A DNA stretch of 36,918 nucleotides, taken from Campylobacterales bacterium (lineage in GTDB: Bacteria > Campylobacterota > Campylobacteria > Campylobacterales > Sulfurimonadaceae). Position numbers and translations under genes: made by a program. The notes beneath the pieces were generated by a model. That model was not told the DNA's origin and ran no database searches. It worked only from the letters and a program-made list of their open reading frames with translations. How positions within the stretch are numbered: position 1 is the first letter of the stretch; each line of letters starts with the position of its first letter. The DNA is taken from NCBI GenBank assembly GCA_014764065.1, contig JACXUG010000004.1, forward strand, positions 1-36,918, read 5' to 3'. Positions 25,112 to 32,095 of the stretch are shown here, in pieces.

Positions 25112-25336
25112 ATGAAAGAGACGACCTTTGTGATCCGTCATCTGGAAAACGGTTGGGGCTGGCCCGATATCGACAGCGACGACGTCGCGGTAGAGTACCT
25201 GTGTGAAGAGCTCGAGGTCCCCGAAGAGCTTATCAACGAGGTGCATTGCGGTGAGGGAGTGATGCAGCTCTCCCTCATCCCTGACCGCAGCTACATGCGC
25301 GACGACTGGTACGTCAACCTGATACGCTGCGCCTGA
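25112..25336 (+). CDS. Small hypothetical acidic protein (74 aa)
   Basis: I do not recognise this protein. It is acidic and soluble, with a Trp- and Asp-rich start (ENGWGWPDIDSDDVAVEYLC), a Glu-rich helix (EELEVPEELINEVH) and a beta-like end. The ATG at 25112 has GGAG at 6-nt spacing and follows an 87-nt gap after the sirtuin remnant. The balanced codon use, good ribosome site and compact fold-like pattern make it a plausible real gene. A function cannot be given. Confidence 0.65.
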   Translation: MKETTFVIRHLENGWGWPDIDSDDVAVEYLCEELEVPEELINEVHCGEGVMQLSLIPDRSYMRDDWYVNLIRCA

Positions 25337-25358
25337 GGGATGCGGCGCCGTTTCGCGC

Positions 25359-25364
25359 TATAAT
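25359..25364 (+). promoter_or_regulatory. Candidate -10 element for the YhbP-like gene
   Basis: A perfect TATAAT in the context GCGCTATAATCC, 36 nt before the ATG at 25401. The eight bases GCGCTATA are identical to those before greA. Confidence 0.5.
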
Positions 25365-25400
25365 CCCTTATGCTATTTCCTACCTTGCACGGCCGTCACG

Positions 25401-25829
25401 ATGCGTGCTGCACTTGACGCCATCGCCGCATTCGTGCGGGAACATCATGTATTGACCCTTGCAACGAGCCAGGACGGCTCCCCCTATGCGACACCCCTGT
25501 TTTACGCGTATGACGATGTGCGCAACTGCTTCGTATTCGCCTCGGCGGAGGAGACGGAGCACACGGCCCAGATGAAGGCCAACCCCTTCGTGGCGGCGGG
25601 CATCGCCCTGGAGACGGACACGGTCGGAAAGATTCAGGGAGTGCAGTGCCGCGGCCGCGTCGTCGTTGCCGATGCGGCGGACGCGCGCTGCTACTACGCC
25701 CGTTTCCCCTATGCCCGCGCAATGCTTCCTACACTGTGGCGGCTGGAGCCCTCCTGGATGAAACTGACCGACAACCGGTTCGGTTTCGGCAAGAAACTAC
25801 TCTGGGACGCCGCAGCGCCGGTAAAGTAG
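25401..25829 (+). CDS. YhbP/UPF0306-like flavin-binding split-barrel protein
   Basis: A 142-residue protein of the pyridoxamine-phosphate-oxidase-like split-barrel fold. HHVLTLATSQDGSPYATPLF, then FASAEETEHTAQMKANP, KIQGVQCRGRVV and the closing DNRFGFGKKLLW match the YhbP/UPF0306 family as I recall it. No enzymatic reaction is established for that family; a flavin or haem cofactor is plausible. Start ATG 25401 has no strong Shine-Dalgarno. The gene seems to be a single unit behind its own promoter. Confidence 0.8.
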   Translation: MRAALDAIAAFVREHHVLTLATSQDGSPYATPLFYAYDDVRNCFVFASAEETEHTAQMKANPFVAAGIALETDTVGKIQGVQCRGRVVVADAADARCYYARFPYARAMLPTLWRLEPSWMKLTDNRFGFGKKLLWDAAAPVK

Positions 25830-25926
25830 CTGTACCGGCACACTCCTCTTTTCCTCACGGCCCCGGACGGAAGGGGGGCTGAATACATTTCCCGGTAAAA
25901 TGTCGACAAAAAAACGGAGCGTACCC

Positions 25927-26619
25927 ATGAACAGAGCCTTACAGATGCTGCAGCTGCAACAGCAGCTCAACGATGCCACGAACGGAGCAGACTGGGAAAC
26001 AGGTACGACCAAGAACGGCAAGGCGATCAACTGGAAGCGCTGCATCTACATGGAGTGCGCCGAGATGATTGATTCGTTCGCATGGAAGCACTGGAAGAAC
26101 ATCGCCGCCGAGCCGGACTGGGCCAACCTGCAGATTGAGGTCGTCGATGTGTGGCACTTCGTGATGAGCCTGGTGCTGCAGGAGTACAAGCAGCGCGATC
26201 TCGGAAGCCTCGATGACGCGGCGAAGGCGATCGCGATCATGCCCTTTTACGAGATGCTCAACGATGAGGCGGAAGGGTTCGCCGTCGAGAAGCTCGTGAT
26301 GGCCCAGGTGGAGTCGGTGATGAAAGACGCCCTCGACAGCAAGCCCAACCTCACCAAGCTGCTGGTAGACTTCTTCGAACTGGTCCGCATGAGCAACCTC
26401 GACCTCACGTCACTCTACCGCCTCTACGTCGGCAAGAACATTCTCAACCAGTTCCGCCAGGATCATGGGTATAAAGAGGGGCACTACGTCAAGGTCTGGA
26501 ACGGGGAAGAGGACAACGTCGTGATGAAGCGGCTGTGGGAAGAGAAGGGTGATATGACGCCCGAGGCGCTCTACGCCGCTTTGGAAACCGCGTACCCTTC
26601 ATCTGCTGCGAGGCGTTAA
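25927..26619 (+). CDS. dut: Dimeric dUTP diphosphatase (all-alpha type)
   Basis: A 230-residue all-helical dUTPase of the type found in Campylobacter, unrelated to the common trimeric enzyme. It hydrolyses dUTP to dUMP, keeping uracil out of DNA and feeding thymidylate synthesis. The metal-binding residues appear as Glu43 and Glu46 in ECAEMID, and Glu71 and Asp74 in EVVDVWHF. The stretch INWKRCIYMECAEMIDSFAW is characteristic. The start is ATG 25927 with GGAG 8 nt before it, rather than the upstream in-frame codon at 25900. A TAAAAT lies about 30 nt upstream. Confidence 0.92.
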   Translation: MNRALQMLQLQQQLNDATNGADWETGTTKNGKAINWKRCIYMECAEMIDSFAWKHWKNIAAEPDWANLQIEVVDVWHFVMSLVLQEYKQRDLGSLDDAAKAIAIMPFYEMLNDEAEGFAVEKLVMAQVESVMKDALDSKPNLTKLLVDFFELVRMSNLDLTSLYRLYVGKNILNQFRQDHGYKEGHYVKVWNGEEDNVVMKRLWEEKGDMTPEALYAALETAYPSSAARR

Positions 26620-26620
26620 G

Positions 26621-26647
26621 TTAAAAACAAGGGTGACACGTCACCCT
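26621..26647 (-). terminator. Rho-independent terminator of the transporter remnant
   Basis: An 8-bp perfect inverted repeat, AGGGTGAC / GTCACCCT at 26630-26647 with a tight AC centre. On the minus strand it is followed by TTGTTTTTAA. It lies 12 nt beyond the stop of the AI-2E-family remnant and would end panB-ruvB transcription. It may also stop dut transcripts from the other side, although the T-tract favours the minus strand. Confidence 0.7.
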
Positions 26648-26658
26648 CCCTTCACCCT

Positions 26659-27324
26659 TCACCCGACCTCCGTCGTCGGCTCGTTGATAGCGTTTTTGCG
26701 TTCGATAAGGATCAGCAGCGCCATAAAGAAAGCGGTGATGGCGGGACCGAGGATCATCCCCCAGAAACCGAAACTCGTCAGCCCCGCGATGATGGCAAAG
26801 AAGATGATCAGCTCGTTACGCTTGGTCTCGGTGGTGGAGAGCTTGCTGTCGATGCTTTTGATGATCACCGGTTTGATGAAGGTGTCCGCGGTCACGGAGA
26901 TGACGACGATCGTATAGAGCGCGATGAAAACGGCGGCCCGTATGGCCGACGGAGAGTTCGTAGAGGGAGAAGGGGATCCACATCATTGCACCGCCGACGA
27001 CGGGAATGAGCGAGGCAAATCCGAACAGGATGACGAAAAGCAGGCCGTTGTAGCCCATAAAACTGACGGCGATCCCGAACAGGGCCCCCTCCAGGGCCGC
27101 GGTGAGCAGAATGGAGTAGAAGGCGATACTCATCACCGAAGAGACCTCCGAGCTCAGCAGGGCCGCATCGTCGGGCGGGAGGTTGATGACATGTTTGAAA
27201 TAGGCGGCGAGCCGCTGACCGTAGAGGTGGGCGAAGAAGTAGAAAACGATGATCATGAACGCGTTCTTGACGAAGGAGGCGCTGATGCTGCGAGCAGGAT
27301 GGCTAAGATCGTCTGCGGTTTCAC
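26659..27324 (-). pseudogene. Decayed AI-2E-family (PerM/YdiK-like) transporter
   Basis: Three pieces on the minus strand. The GTG at 27324, 9 nt after the ruvB stop, starts a normal-looking N-terminus (VKPQTILAILLAASA). Then roughly 130 residues are missing and the frame changes. The middle piece reads SFVKNAFMIIVFYFFAHLYG through GFASLIPVVGGAMMWIPFSL, the family core. At about 26940 the frame shifts back and reads AAVFIALYTIVVISVTADTF through GFWGMILGPAITAFFMALLI to the stop at 26659. The family exports autoinducer-2 or other small solutes; some members are Na+/H+ antiporters. This copy cannot make a full protein. Confidence 0.85.
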
Positions 27325-27333
27325 CGGGAGCGC

Positions 27334-28344
27334 TTAAAAAAGTCCCGGCTGTTCGACGGGAGGGGTGAGCCGGAGCACGTCGTAGCATTTGGGGGTGGCG
27401 ACACGGCCCCGGGCGGTACGTTCCAGGTAGCCGTTGGCGAGCAAGTAGGGCTCAAGGACATCCTCGATGGTCCCCTCATCTTCGTTCAGGGCCGCGGCGA
27501 TGGTACTGAGCCCCATGGCGCGCCCTTTGGACTGGACCAGCAGCTCCAGCAGCCGAAGGTCCATCTCGTCGAAGCCGTGGGCGTTGATCCCCAGTTCGTT
27601 CAGGGCAAAGACGGTGCGTTCATGCGTGATGGTCGCTTCATCCGCGACGTCGGCAAAGTCGCGGACCCGGCGCAGCAGCCGCAGGGCGATCCGCGGCGTC
27701 CCCCGGGAGCGGCGGGCGATTTCCAGTGCAGCATCGTGCTTGATCGGCTTGCTTAGTTTCTCCGCGGCCTGCATGATGATGCGGGAGAGCTCTTCGGGGT
27801 GGTAGAAGTTCATGCGGAAGTTCATGCCGAAGCGGTCGCGCAGGGGGTTCGAGAGCATCCCGGCCCGCGTGGTCGCCCCGATCAGGGTGAAGCGGGGCAG
27901 GTCGATCTTGACCGTCTGTGCCGCCGGGCCGCTGCCGATGATGATGTCGAGGCGGAAATCCTCCATGCTGGGGTAGAGGATCTCCTCGACGGCGGGGGAG
28001 AGGCGGTGGATTTCGTCGATAAAGAGGATGTCCCCCTCTTCGAGGTTGGTGAGGATGGCGGCCAGGTCGCCGCTCTTTTCGATCATCGGGGCGGCGGTGA
28101 CCTTGATGCTGCTGCCCATCTCGTTGGCGATGATTAGCGCGAGGGTCGTTTTCCCAAGGCCCGGAGGGCCGAAGAAAAGGGTGTGGTCCAAGGCTTCGCC
28201 GCGCTTTTTGCTCGCCTCGATGAAGACGCCGAGATTCTTTTTGATCTGTTCCTGGCCGATGTAATCCTTCCACCCCTCGGGGCGCAGGGAAGTCTCAACC
28301 GTCTCCTCGGCGCTGAATTTTTCGATCTCGACGATGCGTTTCAT
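27334..28344 (-). CDS. ruvB: Holliday junction branch-migration helicase RuvB
   Basis: A 336-residue AAA+ motor that drives branch migration with RuvA. Walker A is GPPGLGKT (59-66), Walker B is [12 protein letters not shown], sensor 1 lies in [19 protein letters not shown], and the arginine finger region and C-terminal winged helix (KCYDVLRL) are complete. Two starts exist side by side: TTG 28347 and ATG 28344. The ATG overlaps the panB stop (TGATG), and GAGGAG lies about 11 nt before it, so coupling with panB is likely. ruvA and ruvC are not in the window. Confidence 0.96.
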   Translation of the reverse strand: MKRIVEIEKFSAEETVETSLRPEGWKDYIGQEQIKKNLGVFIEASKKRGEALDHTLFFGPPGLGKTTLALIIANEMGSSIKVTAAPMIEKSGDLAAILTNLEEGDILFIDEIHRLSPAVEEILYPSMEDFRLDIIIGSGPAAQTVKIDLPRFTLIGATTRAGMLSNPLRDRFGMNFRMNFYHPEELSRIIMQAAEKLSKPIKHDAALEIARRSRGTPRIALRLLRRVRDFADVADEATITHERTVFALNELGINAHGFDEMDLRLLELLVQSKGRAMGLSTIAAALNEDEGTIEDVLEPYLLANGYLERTARGRVATPKCYDVLRLTPPVEQPGLF

Positions 28345-29135
28345 CAATAGGTGTGCTCCTCGGCCGGGAAGGTGCGCGCCGCGACCTCCTCTTTGTATCG
28401 TGTGACCGCTGCTTTGACCGCGTCGGCACCCTGCATGTACTGCTTGACGAACTTCGGCACGAAGGGCTCGTAGAGGCCGAGCATGTCGGAGAAGACGAGC
28501 ACCTGCCCGTCGACGCCGCTGCCGGCGCCAATGCCGATGACCGGGACCGATACGGCTTCTGCGATCCGCGTCGCGACCTCGGCCTTGACCCCTTCGACGA
28601 CCATACAGAACGCCCCGGCCGCTTCAACGGCTTTGGCATCCTCGATCAGTGAGAGGGCGTTGGCCTCATCTTTGCCCTTGACCTTGTAGCCCCCCTCGCC
28701 GCGGACCGCCTGGGGCAGCAGACCGATGTGGCCGCAGACGGCGATGCCGTTGGCCGTGAGGTGGGCGATGATGCCGGCTTTTTCCCGGCCGCCTTCGATT
28801 TTGACGGCGTCGGCACCGCTTTGCTGGTAGACGGCGATGGCGTTCTTTAGGGCCTTCTCGGCGGTCGTATAGGTGCCGAACGGCATGTCGCAGATGACGA
28901 AGGTACCCGGCGCCCCGCTGCAGACGGCTTGGGTGTGGTAGATCATCTGTTCGAGCGTGGCGCTCAGGGTATCTGGCTTGCCGGCGAAACTCATGTTGAG
29001 CGAATCCCCCACCAGCAGGATGTCGGCGATGGGATCGAAGAGGCGTGCGAAGAGGGCGTCATACGCGGTGATCATCATCAGCGGGGTACCATCTTTGGCA
29101 TTCCGGATAGCACCGACGCTCAGCTTTTTGGCCAT
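28344..29135 (-). CDS. panB: 3-methyl-2-oxobutanoate hydroxymethyltransferase
   Basis: A 263-residue enzyme that transfers a hydroxymethyl group from methylene-tetrahydrofolate to ketoisovalerate, the first step toward pantothenate and coenzyme A. Typical blocks are [44 protein letters not shown] and [19 protein letters not shown]. The start is ATG 29135 with AGGAG 7 nt upstream; the longer frame to 29195 lacks a ribosome site and adds unrelated residues. The stop overlaps ruvB. A TAAAAT on the minus strand at 29205-29210 is a possible -10. Confidence 0.96.
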   Translation of the reverse strand: MAKKLSVGAIRNAKDGTPLMMITAYDALFARLFDPIADILLVGDSLNMSFAGKPDTLSATLEQMIYHTQAVCSGAPGTFVICDMPFGTYTTAEKALKNAIAVYQQSGADAVKIEGGREKAGIIAHLTANGIAVCGHIGLLPQAVRGEGGYKVKGKDEANALSLIEDAKAVEAAGAFCMVVEGVKAEVATRIAEAVSVPVIGIGAGSGVDGQVLVFSDMLGLYEPFVPKFVKQYMQGADAVKAAVTRYKEEVAARTFPAEEHTY

Positions 29136-29309
29136 TGATTGCTCCTGCGGGCATGCCAGGATAGGGGGAATTCCCCTCGCCGGCGCCCTAGTCAATTGAG
29201 AGCGATTTTATCCAAAAATGCTACAATTGCGGATAAATATGGCAGGCCGCCGTCCCGTTGCAGGGGGCGGAAGCGCCCGGCTGCGGGCGATACGGTAAAA
29301 GGGTAATCG
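29136..29309. promoter_or_regulatory. Divergent control region between panB and trpA
   Basis: 174 bases without a gene. For panB (minus) it offers TAAAAT at 29205-29210. For trpA (plus) it offers TACAAT at 29222-29227 in an AT-rich core. A near-perfect palindrome AGGGGGAATTCCCCT (29163-29177) lies in the panB leader and could form a hairpin or bind a protein. No attenuator peptide rich in Trp codons is seen. Confidence 0.4.
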
Positions 29310-30053
29310 GTGGAAAAACAACTGGTGGGCTACATTACGACGGGCTATCCCGACAAAGATTTTACGATCGACCTTGCACTCTCCCTGGGAGAGAACGGCG
29401 TTGATTCGCTGGAACTGGGGATCCCCTTTTCCGATCCCGTCGCCGACGGCCCGGTGATCGAGGCGGCGAACGACGTTGCCCTTAAGAACGGTTTCCGTTT
29501 CAAAGACGTCCTTGACGTCTCCCGGGCCGTGGCACCCCGCGTCGACACGCTCTGGATGGGCTACTTCAACCCCTTCTACCAGTTCGGGATGGAGAACGTT
29601 CTGCGCGAGGCGAACGATCTCGGCGTCACCGGACTGATCGTCCCGGACCTGCCGCATGAAGAGGCGGCCGCGTATGCCGACGCCTTCGCCAAACACCGCA
29701 TCAGCAACATCGCCTTCGTCGCACCGACGGATACGGACGAGCGGATCAAAACGGTCGTCGGTGCGGCGGAGAAGTTCATCTACCTTGTGGCCTATGCCGG
29801 TATCACCGGGGCGGGCAAGAGTGAAGACCTCGGCGGGGTCGTCGCTTCGATCCGCCGCCACACGCAGACCCCCGTCTACGTCGGTTTCGGTGTCAACGAG
29901 CAGACGGCAAAGGCGAAGGCGGAGGGCGTCGACGGCGTTATCGTCGGCTCCGCGTTTATCAACGTGCTGCTGCGCGAAGACCTCTCTTTTTCTGAAAAGA
30001 TCAACCACTGCTGCGCGATCGCGAAAACGATCAAAACCCGCATCAACGAATAG
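29310..30053 (+). CDS. trpA: Tryptophan synthase alpha subunit
   Basis: A 247-residue TIM-barrel enzyme that splits indole-glycerol phosphate and passes indole to the beta subunit. The catalytic residues are Glu35 (SLELGIPFSDP) and Asp46 (DPVADGP). Further blocks are GLIVPDLPHEEA, AYAGITGAG and VGFGVN, and the phosphate site GVIVGSAFI. The start is GTG 29310, with AAGGG upstream; MEKQLVGYITTGYPD is a normal beginning. It stands apart from trpB and other trp genes, as is common in this phylum. Length is slightly below the E. coli protein (268). Confidence 0.95.
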   Translation: MEKQLVGYITTGYPDKDFTIDLALSLGENGVDSLELGIPFSDPVADGPVIEAANDVALKNGFRFKDVLDVSRAVAPRVDTLWMGYFNPFYQFGMENVLREANDLGVTGLIVPDLPHEEAAAYADAFAKHRISNIAFVAPTDTDERIKTVVGAAEKFIYLVAYAGITGAGKSEDLGGVVASIRRHTQTPVYVGFGVNEQTAKAKAEGVDGVIVGSAFINVLLREDLSFSEKINHCCAIAKTIKTRINE

Positions 30054-30098
30054 GAGAATCACCTCCCGTTTTTTAGCCCCTCTTTATGGCGTATCGGC

Positions 30099-30104
30099 TA
30101 TAAT
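30099..30104 (+). promoter_or_regulatory. Candidate -10 element of the RNA upstream of purD
   Basis: A perfect TATAAT in the context GGCTATAATTTG. It predicts transcription from about A30111, 266 nt before the purD start codon. The distance is far longer than for other genes in the window, which argues for a separate RNA. Confidence 0.55.
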
Positions 30105-30110
30105 TTGACT

Positions 30111-30263
30111 AGCAGCCTGGGTGGTGCGAGCTCTCGCATTTCAAGGGGTTCTACATATCTATACGATGGATGGAGTAGTCGCTTTTGTGTGCCGGTGATC
30201 TCGCTGGAGGGCGCAAGCCTGAGAGACCGCCGCCTGATGAAGCGCTCAATCCGTATTTTTTTT
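30111..30263 (+). ncRNA. ssrS: Probable structured small RNA; 6S RNA candidate
   Basis: A stretch with no believable protein between trpA and purD. It starts 7 nt after a perfect -10 box and ends in a T8 run (30256-30263). Ends pair with each other: GGTGGT (30120-30125) with ACCGCC (30226-30231), including one G-U pair, and CTCTC (30131-30135) with GAGAG (30221-30225). That gives a closing stem with a 5-nt bulge, a large internal region and an apical arm, as expected for a rod-like 6S RNA. I recall 6S RNA lying beside purD in Helicobacter and Campylobacter, which is the main reason for the name. 6S RNA binds sigma-70 polymerase in stationary phase. Sequence motifs alone did not prove it, and the 3' end is approximate. 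Confidence 0.45.
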
Positions 30264-30320
30264 GGCTTTGAGAACCAAAGCTATCTTGCGGAACGGCCAC
30301 TCGGGTTTCTCTCTGTTCCC

Positions 30321-30347
30321 ATTCAAGAAGATGCCGTCTTTTTGAAT
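30321..30347 (+). other. 11-bp stem-loop in the purD leader
   Basis: ATTCAAGAAGA (30321-30331) pairs with TCTTTTTGAAT (30337-30347) around a 5-nt TGCCG loop, with a single G-U pair. It lies 29 nt before the purD ATG and just ahead of its ribosome site (AGGA). There is no U-tract beyond it on the plus strand. It could protect an mRNA 5' end, act as a protein site or be the 3' part of the upstream RNA. Confidence 0.6.
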
Positions 30348-30376
30348 AAAAACAGACAGATAAGGATCGGCAGAAT

Positions 30377-31642
30377 ATGAATGTAATGGTAATCGGCAGC
30401 GGCGGACGCGAATTTGCGATCGGTCGTGTCCTGGCGCAGGACGAAGCGGTTGAGAAACTCTATTTCGCACCGGGCAACGGGGCGACGCCGATGCTGGGCG
30501 AGAACGTCGCGATCAAGGATTACGACGCGCTGGCGGATTTTGCGATTGCGAACAGTATCGAGCTGACTATCGTCGGGCCGGAAGCGCCGCTCACCGAAGG
30601 CGTCGTGGACATCTTCAAGGCAAAGGGGCTGACGATCTTCGGCCCCTCCAAGGCGGCGGCGCAGCTCGAGGGCTCCAAGGTCTATATGAAGAACTTCCTT
30701 GCCAAGTACGGCATTCCGACGGCCCGCTACATCGAAACGGGCCATATCGAGACGGCGTTCAAGTTCATCGAGACCCTGCCGACGCCGGTCGTCGTCAAAG
30801 CCGACGGCCTCTGCGCGGGCAAGGGCGTCATCATCGCAGCGACCCATGACGAGGCGAAAAAAGCGGCCTCGGAGATGCTCAGCGGAAAGGCCTTCGGCGA
30901 CGCGGGGAAGAAGGTCGTTATCGAGGAGTTCCTCGACGGCTACGAACTCTCCATGTTTGCCATCTGTGACGGGGAGGACTTTATCCTCCTGCAGGCGGCG
31001 CAGGACCACAAGCGTCTCCTTGACGGCGACCAAGGGCCGAACACGGGCGGGATGGGTGCCTACGCGCCGACCCCGCTCGTCAACGACGAAATTTACGAGA
31101 AGGTCAAGGAGCGCATCGTCCGCCCGACGCTCGACGGGATGCAAGCGGAGGGGGCGCCCTTCGAGGGGGTCCTCTTCATCGGTCTGATGATCGTAAATGG
31201 CGAACCGATCACCCTGGAGTTCAACGTCCGTTTCGGTGACCCGGAGTGCGAGATCCTGATGCCGCTGCTGAGCTCCCCTGCAAGCGAACTCTTCTACAAA
31301 GCCGCGACAAAGCAGCTCGATACCCTGGAGGTGAAGTTCAAGAACGAATACGCCGTCGGCGTCGTGATGGCGAGCCGCGATTACCCCTACAGCAGCAGTG
31401 AACCGGCGGAGATCGTCGTTGACGAGATCGTTCATGCGGAGCTGGCAGAACATTCGCACATCGCCTATGCCGGTGTCAGCGAAGAGGACGGCAAGCTCTT
31501 TGCGACAGGCGGGCGCGTCCTCGTCTGTGTCGGGACGGGGGCAAGCATCCGTGAGGCCCGCGACCGCGCCTACCTGCTCTGCGGCCAGGTCCACTTCGCC
31601 GGCAAGAAACTGCGCACCGATATCGCATACCAGGCCCTCTAA
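30377..31642 (+). CDS. purD: Phosphoribosylamine--glycine ligase
   Basis: A 421-residue ATP-grasp enzyme that makes glycinamide ribonucleotide, the second step of purine synthesis. [19 protein letters not shown] is the family start, [16 protein letters not shown] is the ATP-grasp core, and [17 protein letters not shown] is the metal and product site. The ATG at 30377 is preceded by AGGA at good spacing. The length is standard. It leads a tight run (purD, RDD, lptD, phosphoribosyltransferase, pnp) whose order I recall from H. pylori (HP1218 to HP1213) and in part from C. jejuni. Confidence 0.97.
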   Translation: MNVMVIGSGGREFAIGRVLAQDEAVEKLYFAPGNGATPMLGENVAIKDYDALADFAIANSIELTIVGPEAPLTEGVVDIFKAKGLTIFGPSKAAAQLEGSKVYMKNFLAKYGIPTARYIETGHIETAFKFIETLPTPVVVKADGLCAGKGVIIAATHDEAKKAASEMLSGKAFGDAGKKVVIEEFLDGYELSMFAICDGEDFILLQAAQDHKRLLDGDQGPNTGGMGAYAPTPLVNDEIYEKVKERIVRPTLDGMQAEGAPFEGVLFIGLMIVNGEPITLEFNVRFGDPECEILMPLLSSPASELFYKAATKQLDTLEVKFKNEYAVGVVMASRDYPYSSSEPAEIVVDEIVHAELAEHSHIAYAGVSEEDGKLFATGGRVLVCVGTGASIREARDRAYLLCGQVHFAGKKLRTDIAYQAL

Positions 31643-31645
31643 CCC

Positions 31646-32095
31646 GTGAACGAGACGATCGAAACGCTGCTGCACCGGTATGAACTGCACCTGGCTTCCA
31701 TCCCGAAGCGTGCCGTGGCGTTTCTGATCGACGAGCTCCTGCTAAGCCTCCTGTTCACGATCATGCTCTGGGGTCCGATCTCCAAAGCGGAAGATATGGA
31801 AACGTTCCTGTTTGTCACCAATGCCTACGCCCTGGAGTACCTGGGGATGAAGGTCTTCTACCAGACGCTCTTCGTCGCCCTTTACGGGGCGACGCTGGGG
31901 AAGATGGCGATGCGCATCCGTGTCGTGGCCGTGGAGGACGGCGGGCTCCCGGGCTGGCTGCCGGCATTTAACCGCGCCATTTTCCGAATTCTCAGCGAGA
32001 TCATCTTCTACCTCGGCTTTATCTGGGCGATGTTCGACCCCAACAACCAGGCGTGGCATGACCGCACCGCCCGTACCGTCGTTGTCGATGCTTAG
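31646..32095 (+). CDS. RDD-family membrane protein
   Basis: A 149-residue membrane protein with the RDD pattern: Arg in PKRAVAFLIDELLLSLLFTI, where Arg and Asp fall in or near the first membrane helix, a second helix (EYLGMKVFYQTLFVALYGA), then GKMAMRIRVVAVEDGGLPGW and a final helix ending QAWHDRTARTVVVDA. The conserved ATLGKM and WHD blocks are present. RDD proteins are of mostly unknown function; some act in Na+/H+ exchange. The start is GTG 31646, 3 nt after purD, and its stop lies 8 nt inside lptD. Its fixed place beside lptD hints at an envelope role. Confidence 0.85.
   Translation: MNETIETLLHRYELHLASIPKRAVAFLIDELLLSLLFTIMLWGPISKAEDMETFLFVTNAYALEYLGMKVFYQTLFVALYGATLGKMAMRIRVVAVEDGGLPGWLPAFNRAIFRILSEIIFYLGFIWAMFDPNNQAWHDRTARTVVVDA

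Noticed and set aside
30190-30250. Possible TPP riboswitch because of CTGAGA and CCTGATG
   Set aside because: The order and spacing are wrong and the conserved GGATAATGCC-like part is missing. Purine and ZTP riboswitch consensus features were also not found.
30105-30380. Plus-strand frame of 91 codons between trpA and purD
   Set aside because: No ribosome site, no family resemblance, and it spans the paired ends and the T8 run of the proposed RNA, then overlaps the start of purD.
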